From contig CM046833.1 in the NCBI GenBank assembly GCA_025618425.1, forward strand, positions 1,063,172-1,127,171: a DNA stretch of 64,000 bases, in the 5' to 3' direction. Origin of the DNA: Heliocidaris tuberculata (Eukaryota > Echinodermata > Echinoidea > Camarodonta > Echinometridae). The notes beneath the pieces are model-generated. The model did not search any database and was not told the DNA's origin. It saw nothing but the letters and a program-made list of their open reading frames with translations. Below, in pieces: positions 33,401-43,894 of the stretch (the first letter of the stretch is position 1; the number at the start of each line of letters is the position of its first letter). A program made the position numbers and the translations under genes.

Positions 33401-36400
33401 CGTAAAAACAGAGCCCTCTGTGGCTATGCGGATGGGTCAAACTCATATTTTACCATGCCAGGTGAATATTCGTCCAAAGAAGGCCTCCTGGTTAAAAAGT
33501 CCGAACGAAATTCTGGTCTCTTTGAACTTGTCAAGCCATGTCCTGGCACGAAGTGGACGTGGATATGACGAAGGTTTGTTTGATATTACCAACGAATATT
33601 CACTTGTCATCTATGATGTGACGATCCAACACGAAGAAAAATATTTCTGCGAGGTGACCGACTTTGACACAGACGTTATGTACCGGGATGCTACCACGCT
33701 GACGGTATTCAGTAAGTTTATTTTTAATGATGTGTAGGCTTAAAAATCAGTATAGAGAGCTCCATTTCTATCTATTTTTTCTCTCTCTTTCTGTTCCATT
33801 CCAATGCGTTCTCGGTGCTTACTTTCTATGCATGTATATTCCTTCCTCTAAGCTTTGCCTCCTACCTAGTTCCAATAGCACACACAAAAAAAAACTTGTA
33901 TTATCAGCTACTGCTCGAGAATAGTATGAGCCTAAGAACAACAACGAGACGAAGGGAATACGTGTGTATTCTTGTCGAGCCTTATAGGTATTCTTTACAA
34001 AAAAATCACGAGACCGACAACCAGCAAGACCTGAAGCTACAAGACTGTCTCATGGGTTGTCGGTCTTGAAGGCTTTCCGTAATCATCTTTCTTATTTTAA
34101 TCTCTCTGTAACTTTCATGACATTCAGCCCAACCAACGGAACCCTTTCCTACTATTGAAGGATGTCCTGTGGAAGACCACACGAACTGCATCATCACCAC
34201 AGACTCGTCTATTACTCTGACATGTCACGCAACAAAATACTATCCAGACATCAACTTATTCTTTATGCATGGGTGGAGAAAGCTGGAATATTCTGAAACC
34301 CAAACATGGAACAACACAGATGGAACGAAGAACAAAAGTATAACGATTTCTGCAGATAAAAGCAATGACGTGTACAAATGCATTGCATCCGGGATTCCAG
34401 GTTTAGGCCTAAATGATGAAATTTATGCATCAGTTCGTTTGCTTGAGCAGGGCAACTCACTTATACTTACAGTTCTCCTAGTCCGTAAGTACACAGCAAA
34501 TATAATGTCAAACCTTCTATTATTGTAGCCTGATGAAAAATACTACTAATACTAATACTAATAATACTACTACTAACTAATGCTGCTGCTGCTACTGTTA
34601 CCAATAATAATGAAACACGATTGCAAAATAATGATAATTATATATTAAAGGAATCAACCTAGCTGTAATTCAAACAGCCTAGTGCACACCCTCTTGAAAT
34701 ATGAGAATTACAGAGTGACTTATAATATAATAGGAATATGATCTCTATAGGCATTACAACTGATTATTGAAATTGCCCTTTGGTTGATTTCTTGAAAGTC
34801 TTCGCGATTGTGTATAACAAATATAAAAATAAACAGTAGCAACAACAATAATGAGACTAAAAATGTTATGATGATGTATGCCATTTAGATCTGTAACACG
34901 GAATATTGTATAAATGAGAACTAAACGTAGAAAACTATAAATTTTGAGAAGAACTAATTAGTTTCTATGACTTCAGCTGAATTAATACAGATCCTGCCAA
35001 AATTAGTACAAGCAAATTCTTTATAAAACGAACGTATTAATGGAGGTTTTTTTTCATTCGTTAAATCGACTTTATCTTATTTCTATCTACAGCGATTATG
35101 ATATGCCTTACAGTGATACTCCTCATCTGGATGAGGTTACGGAGGCGGGGTAAGCCATTTTATTTGAAGGTTTACAGACTAAGATATTATGGACATGATA
35201 TCCGGAACCTGTAACTCGACTTCAACGTAAAATTCTATCGTATAAAACAGCCTAGAGTGGTATGAGTAACTGCAGGGGGGGGGGGGGGATATGAATTATT
35301 GGCATTCCTGCCGATATATCTTATAGTGTATTTATTCCGAAGGTGTATGATTTTTATAATAATTCTTACTACGCATACAAAGGTTGCAACTTGGGTAAAT
35401 AAATTGCACATTTTTCGCTCCTTCTTCCTTCACGTCAGTGCAGTAAAATTTCACATGATTAAATTGATTTTTTTTTTTCAAAATTATGTTCTCAAGAAGG
35501 ATTTCTGTGGCTGAGATAAGACGTCGTTACTTTTATCACGGGCTGCATTAACCGAGATTATTACCATATCAGTAATGATATTACCATTCAATTATTTTTA
35601 TAACAGGTAAAGGGCTATCAAAGGAGGAGAGATATATGGAAGGTAATAGGAGAAACAATTATTTGTAATTCACAATAATGTAGTTGTTTGGTATTCAGTT
35701 ATGTGCCAATTGTTTTTAAACATTACGTTATCTACAAAGTCAATGGTGCACCTATGTAGTCGTCGAATGAATACTTTTGCTTATAAATTCTCAGAATGTA
35801 TGATCTACTTATGTCATTAATTTTCCTTTTCGGACACCGACAAGGTCAGGTCATATAAAGTAACTGTATTGGTATGATAATTTGTCACGACATCTATTTG
35901 CCATTTCTATAGATCATATATCATATGTGGAATTGTGGAAATTGGTGGAATACATCATCATCAGTCATGAAACACGCAAACTTGACAACGTTCTAACATC
36001 TCTTAATGGAGATGAAGGACTACAGACAAACATGGAACATATGAAACAGGACGACTACTATCTACAGCTGTGTAGATGGAAGGAAACATGTGCCCAGACA
36101 ATCAACCAAAGGATCACACTGTATGAAAAGTGTAAAGAATTTGACCTCAATGAATGTTTGAATAAATTGGAAGGTACGTATATCACCCCAAACTCAAACT
36201 CAAAACAATACCAACAAGGAAAGGAAAATAAGAACAAACATGTAAAGGCGATATTTTTAAAGGGAGAATGTCATAATAAACTTTATGATAAAATACTTAA
36301 CATAGTGGCAAATATAGGAATTGAACAGGCGCAAGACCTATAATCGACTAGACCAAGGAATTCGGTTTCGCTAACATTCGCTGTAGCTGTTAGAAGGCTC

Positions 36401-39400
36401 ACGAGACTGGAACATTCAGTCTTTAGTGAATCGGAAAGTCGACATGTTACCGTAACAATTTAAGAGATCCATTAAGCCTATTTTAGAAATTAATATTGTC
36501 TTTTCATTCAAATATAATACGTTATACAGAGTGATGATCATAAATATACTTGCCTTTAATATTGTATTTTTGATGGACATGAATAGGACAAGTGATGCAA
36601 AGCTCAATGATTTAGTAATTGCTTAAACATTTATTTTAATTTCCTACAAAATGCTATATTTAAATAAAGATCAGCACTGTATTTTTCACAGATTTCCGGA
36701 AACACATCTCTACTGAAGTACCGATATATGACTTAGAACACATTTTGTGGCAGATCGGCCAACCACAAAAGATTTCAGAGTTCCTTGTCAGCCTGGAAAT
36801 AAAGATTCCACGAGAAACGGAGTTGCTCCAAAAGAAAAGTTTCGTTCGAGAAGCAATGAACCAGCTGGTATCGTGGACAACAAAAGGCTATTTGCTCTTC
36901 AACCCAGTCGTTATCTTAAGTTCAATGTTGGAAAAGTTAGAAATATGCACAGCAGGCAATGATTTCTTTCAAAGTAAGCCATTGGAATATGTATACTTTC
37001 GCCTTACCCAATTAAATTGATTTGATTTGATTTGACATGGTTTATTCATTACGAAAATCAACACAGCTAAAGACTGAATTGAGATTCGTTTACCTGTTTA
37101 CATTCAATAATTCAATAATCGAAAAATACAAACAGGGTGAATACGAATTTACAATAACAAAATGAGATTGACATGAATTTTTGTTAATACAGATGAATTA
37201 TTTGTTTGAAATGAAGTTATAAAAAAGAAAAATCATAAAAATTAATCAATTGCGGATAATTCTAGCAAAACAAAACTAAAGAGAGCGTTATGGGGTAACG
37301 ATAAAATGCAGAATTCTTTTAGTTTTACTTGTGGGAACAGATTATATTGATTGAATAATCATTGGGTTTGCCCTTTGCCATTTCATGTTTTTGCAGTACC
37401 TCGTGAGCAGAAGGATAAATTGCTTGACCAAGAGGTTGAGAGATTCACGCGAAATATGACAAGAAATCACTGCAATAAGTTACAAAGGATTATTGAATCT
37501 AATGGCGATAGTTTACAGACCATGCCAAGTAGAATCCTGGAGGAAAACTGCGAGGTTCTTTTTAACATCGAAAAGATGCTACGTGACTGGTGGGAGGATG
37601 TCGAAAGCAGCAATTTCAACAAAAGACGAACACTTGACCGTGTGTGTAGGGATCGATCAAACGATGCTGAACCCCCTGGTAAGATTTCGTTTCATTTGTG
37701 TTGTGGGAAGGTCATGTTGATCTGAAAGCCTTTTTTTTCAAAATAGACTATTATGTAAAAGGTTGATTAAAATAAGAATAATAGGAATAATGCGGGCAGT
37801 AATATTTGGGAACAATCAAATTATTACGCAGTGCATCTGGGACCCCCCCCCCCCCCCCCCCACCCGCCGACATTCTAAAATGGCTTACGCTTTCTTTGCA
37901 ACTATTTAATTCCATTATTTTAAGGCCTGCAATATTTATATTATCGTTTAAATTAGATATTTCATTTAATATGATTTTTGGAGAAACTGATTATCTCTAG
38001 ATGAACTATGGGGAAAATATAGATATCTCCGAAACAAAGCAAATAATTTGAATAAGAAATTGAAAAAGGAATTTTACCACAGCAAATTACGAGAGAATGG
38101 TAATAACATGCAAAAGTCATGGAAGGTATTGAAAGACTTACTTCCGAGTAAGAAGGGTGCAGTCCACTCAAATAGTGGTGTCAGTATTGGATCTCAAGTT
38201 GTTTCAGATAAATGTAAAATCTCTAATGCATTTAACTCATAGCTCGCTATTGTCGACCACTGTCACTTCCGGGTTCTCGCTTTTGTCGACGATCGTCGAC
38301 AGAAATCACGTACAAAAGATATAGCCTTTGAAATAATCCAGCAGCCATGGGTTTCATAATGCACAGGGTAAAGAGTTAATGAAATGTTCGTTAATATTGG
38401 TATTCAAAATACTCTTTCTGAAGAGGAAAATGTTAATTCTCTGCACACTTTGTTGAAATCTAGAACTGATTTTGTTTTCAATGAAATTCATTGAAAGTTT
38501 GTGCAAAATGAATTGGAGAAGATTGAAGTAAATAAGGCTGCCGGTCTGGATGAATTGCACCCGAGACTTCTAAAGGTCGCAGCCCCTTTTATTGCCAAAC
38601 CGCTTACAATGATTTTTAACAAATCTCTAAACTCGGGAAGTTTTCCTGATGACTTTAAGAGGGCCAAGGTTATTCCTGTTCCAAAGGGCGGGAATTCAAA
38701 TGATTTGGGCAATTATAGACCAATTTCGTTGTTGTCATGTGTTTCGAAAATTCTTGAGAGAGCAGTCCACATACAGCTCTATGAACATCTCTAGGAACAT
38801 CAATTATTATCTGAGCGTCAGTCAGGCTTTCGCCCGAAACATTGAACCACAACATGCTTGATTGAAATAACAGACTTTTTGTTAAATAACCTTGATACTG
38901 GTCAAATAACTGGTGCAATTTTTCTAGACCTGAAGAAGGCTTTCGATGTTATATCGCACAATATCCTCTTATCTAAATTGCCATACTATGGTATAACATC
39001 AGTTACATTGGGTGCCCCAGGGCTCAATACTGGGGCCCTTGTTGTTTTGTTTATGTCTAAATGATATATGCAATTTAAAGTTTAACGATTCAACAAAAAT
39101 TGCTCTCTACGCTGATGACACAGCAATTTTCTGTAAGGGAAATAGTATTACAGATTGCCAAACGTGCCTTCAAAGGGAATATGATTTGATAAACAAATGG
39201 TTTAGAATCAATAAGATGCACATAAATGCTAAGAAAACCAAAACTATGATATTTGGCACCAAGCGAAAAATTAAAAATCATATTCTGAAAATAAGACATT
39301 GTATTGAGTATTTGTAAAATGTCACTGATTTTAAATATCTAGGAGTCATTCTGGATCAGAGTTTAAGTTGGTCGTTATACATATATCCCATATTATCAAG

Positions 39401-40159
39401 AAGATAAATCGAGCCATTGCATATGGATAAGACGGATCCAGACTTGTTTAACTCGGCGAATACTTGAACAGTTGTACTATTCTCTTATCCTTACACATAT
39501 AGACTATTGTTCAGCCGTGTGGGGTACCTGTAAAAAGACAGATTTATTAAAATTACAACGTAGCCAAAATAGATATGCTAGATTAGTGCTTAAAACTGGT
39601 TATACAACCTCCAAAGATACATTATTAGGCAAGCTTGACTGGCAAAGTGTTGATAACAGGATCCATTACCAATACAGCATTGCTATTTTCAAAATACTAA
39701 ATGATCTAACCTCTTATAATTTAAAAGACTCTGCGTGTAAACGTCCCGCCTATTACGTTACTCGTCATTTCACTTTGAACTCTCTTTTTATTCCAAAACC
39801 AAACACGGAATTCAAAAAGCGATCCTTACACTGCTCCCTCAATCTATAACAAATTGCCTGTGCAAATTAAAACCGTTACCTCACTCCAAATCTTTAAACA
39901 CCAAATCCGTTCGTTATCAATACATACACTGGTATAGCATGTTATTATGAGAGTTTCTTTTTGTTTTGTTTTGTTTTGTTTTTGTTTGCTTATGTTTTGA
40001 TTATTTGTTCTATGTTGCTTGTACCTATTAATATTGTATTCACTCAGTTTCATGTTATACTGTATCTGTATTTTAATATTGTCTAGTTTCATTTTCTTTG
40101 TATGTACACAGGGCTCTTTTTTTAAGCAGGCCTGTAGGCTCTGAAAAGATAAAACGTAA

Positions 40160-40198
<39 letters not shown>

Positions 40199-43100
40199 AA
40201 TAAATAAAATAAATATTTCGATAACTGGATGACAGCGTCAATTTAGAGAAAGAAATATTTCATTATACATTTTACAGAGTCACTTTATTTTTTATGCATA
40301 ATGCAACTTCATGTAGGGAATGTCAAATGTTTCATTTTAGAAAAAGATATTGTCATCGATATCAATAACTGTGATGCAGTTTCTACATCTGTCTTTTTTT
40401 CAACAAGCAATTGATCATTGGGCTTCTGACAAGGAATTAAAGCTGATAGCTCGTTATCTTGACCACAAAGCAATGACATCTGTCTGTGATAAGCTTCACA
40501 TAACCGTTCTACCCGAGGATGCAGATGAGAAGCAACAAGCCTTGTTTCAATGGAGAGCCTCTGAGGAGGAAACAGAGTGGACGTCAGAGTATGAGCAAGT
40601 GAGATCTATTTTGGAAGAAGCAAGGGTTTCAGGTAAAATAACGTGTCATTAAAAATCAGTCTAAGCAGTTAGAGTACCCAATAATTATTTATTGAGAGGC
40701 GGTCCAAGCTAATGTGACAAATAGAATAGGAATGTGATGAGCTCAAGTAGTCCCGACACGACTACAGCACGTTATTAAAGCGGGTCACCAAATTTTCATC
40801 GCGAATCATCCGTTGCGATCCATTATTTTAATGATTGTTTTGTCTTATATTTATAACTATTGTTTCATGTATAGGTGTTCTACCACCATTGAGGAATGGT
40901 CCCATTCACAAGGCTGAGTACGTGGATATAGCATTTGATCTACTGATGACTGATGTCCTCCCTGTAGCCAGAGCTCTTGGAGTGAGTGAGGATAGACTAG
41001 TATTATACCGGCGTGTATTCGAACCTTCTCAACTCGGGAAAGGGACCATTAACCTCCTTTCACAAGTGGTAAAGTCAGCGAAGAAGGATAATCCCAGACT
41101 GGAAATTGCCTGTCATCTCAGAGAGGCCAGATTCCCACTGGCTATTGCAAAGAACATGCTTGGTAAGAACTATAAACTGCGATGCGAATTCCATACTGGT
41201 CATTGTACTAATGCGTTGTGACCAGGGTTTTCCTCTAGAAAAATGTTCCAAAAGTATATCTCTATGTCCATTCATTTAGGTGTAAGTCAACTGTTTATGA
41301 CATAGTATTATTCAAAAATCAGCTCAAAACGTATCATTTCGTTATTTGCTACATTTAAAAGAAGGTCCTACGACTGATAGAAAATCGTAAATGATCTTGC
41401 AGGCCTCACACTGTCCCGAAAATGACACAAGATGGCCATACGAATATGGAATTTTCAATTTCGGGCAAAGTTGGCCCTGAACTTGGTCAAGAGCCAATCA
41501 ACAGCCGAATTAAGTATGGTGCCTACAGAAGGTCACACGTGGCACCAGAACCACGCACGAAGATGTGATTTTTTTTCTCTTCTTTTTTTTAATGCAGGCT
41601 TCACACTGTCCCGAAGTTGAGCAAAGATGGACACACGATAAAGGAAATGTTCAAATTCGGCTCTGATCGTATAACCATCGGGCCATTCGTGAGGGCATCT
41701 TAAAGCCATCGTTTGACCGCCGGTGGAGTTTCTCAGGCTCCGGCAGCAACTTCGTGAGCAGTGGCAAAATCTTAGGCATGCCCCAAAATTGCCAGAAGAC
41801 CTTGCGAAGGTTCATTTTCGTATTTAATTCGTGTGTCCATTTTGCACTTCGTAAGGCTATCGTGAGGGCATCTTGTCAAATCGTGTGATCTTCGTCTTTA
41901 CTTCATGTGATCATTGGTGCCATCAGCAATTTTTCGCCCTCACAAAGACAATATGAAGGAAACAAGAAGAGGCGAAAAATACCCGATGGCACAGATGATC
42001 ACACGAAGTAAAGACGAAGATGACACGATTTTAAGAGATGCCCTCACGATGGCCTTACAAAGGGCAAAATGGACATACGAATTCACAACAAATATGAACC
42101 TTCGCTAGGTCTTCGGGCAATTTTTTTGGCATGCCAAAAGTTTTTTGCCACCGCTCACAAAGTTGCTGCCGGAACCTGAGAAACTCCACCGGCGGTCATA
42201 CGATGGCTTAAGATGCCCCCACGAATGGCCCGATGGTTATACGATCAAAGCCGAACTTGAACATTTCTTTTATCGTGTGTCCATCTTGTTCGACTTCGGG
42301 ACAGTGTGACGCCTGCATAATATCCGATCAGCAATTGCATTACCAACGCATACGGTCGGCCGAAGGTTTTATACCATCGGGAGGTCACATGATGCCTTCA
42401 TAACCTAGTTAGAACGCATCGTACTCTCATTACGACGTCGTGTAGCCATCGTGTGGCCTTCGTGTGTCCTTCAGATAAACTTTTAATAAAAAATCACATC
42501 TTCGCGTGTGGTTCTGGTGCCATCGTGTGACCTTCTGTAGGCATCGTACTTGCTCCGGCTGTTGATTGGCTGTTGAACAAGTTTGGGGCCAACTTCGCGA
42601 GAAATTGAAAATTCCATATTCGTATGGCCATCTTGTCTCAAGTTCGGAACAGTGTGACGCCAGCATTATCAAAAGTTTACCCGAAGGACACACGAAGGCC
42701 ACACGATGAATACACGACGTCGTAATGAGAGTACGGTGCGTTTTATACCATGGAAGTCACGGGACGCCTTCATGACCTAGTCGAACGCATCGTACTCTCA
42801 ATACGACGTCGTGTAGCCATCGTGTGGCCTTCGTGTGTCCTTCGAGTACACTTCTTAATAAAAAATCACATCTTCGTGAAGCCTTTGTGTGTGGTTCGGG
42901 TGCCATCGTGTGACCTTCTGTAGGAATCGTATGCTTGTTTCGGTTGTTGATTGGCTTTTGGCCAAATTCGGGGCTTACTTCGCGCGAAATTGAAAATTAC
43001 ATATTCGTATGGCCATCTTGTGTCAATTTCGGGAAAGTGTGAAGCCAGCTTAAAGGTGATTGTCTATGTTTGATCTGGTAACTATTTGCATAACCAAAAT

Positions 43101-43863
43101 GTACGGATAACGAATTGGAAATAAGGGCAGCGTACTTCAGTTTGTAAACTTTCAGGGAACTTATAAATCAAGACTTCCTAACTCTATAATTATCTTCAAA
43201 TTGCTTATTATAAAACTTAACAGTTACATTTGAAAGAGAAATAAGAGTGGAAAATAATTATCTAAATATTGTTTTTTATTCCTTCTCTGGACAGATATTA
43301 TGTCACAAAAAAGATTGTCCTTCAATTTAACAAAAGACTTTTTGCGCCCCAGACCATTTTGACCACTCTCTATAATAGCATTATACTCCCTCATTTAAAT
43401 TATTGTAACATTGTCTGGGGTCACACCTTTAAAACCCATTTAGATAAATTATACATTTTACAAAAGAAAGCAATACGAATTATCTTTAATGCTCACTACA
43501 ATAGTCATACAAAACCTTTATTCTTACAATCAAATATATTACCATTAAAGGACTTGATACCCTTGAATTCCCTTGTTTTTATGTACAAACTTCAAGCCAA
43601 AATCTTACCTTCTCTTTTTAGCGATATTTTTGTTTTAAATTCCACAGTACATTCCCATAATACTCGTCAAAGTGATTTAATACACTTACCTCAGGTTCGC
43701 ACTTCTGTTGCTTCAAATTCATTTAAAACCCATTTTCCCAAATTATGGAACAAACTCCCCAACGATATAAAAAAACAGTTCAACCCTTTCCAAATTCCAA
43801 AAGTTAAGCAGGGAAATGTTAATTTCTTTATAATATGCTCTTGATATTCTTGTTCGTTCGTTC

Positions 43864-43894
<31 letters not shown>

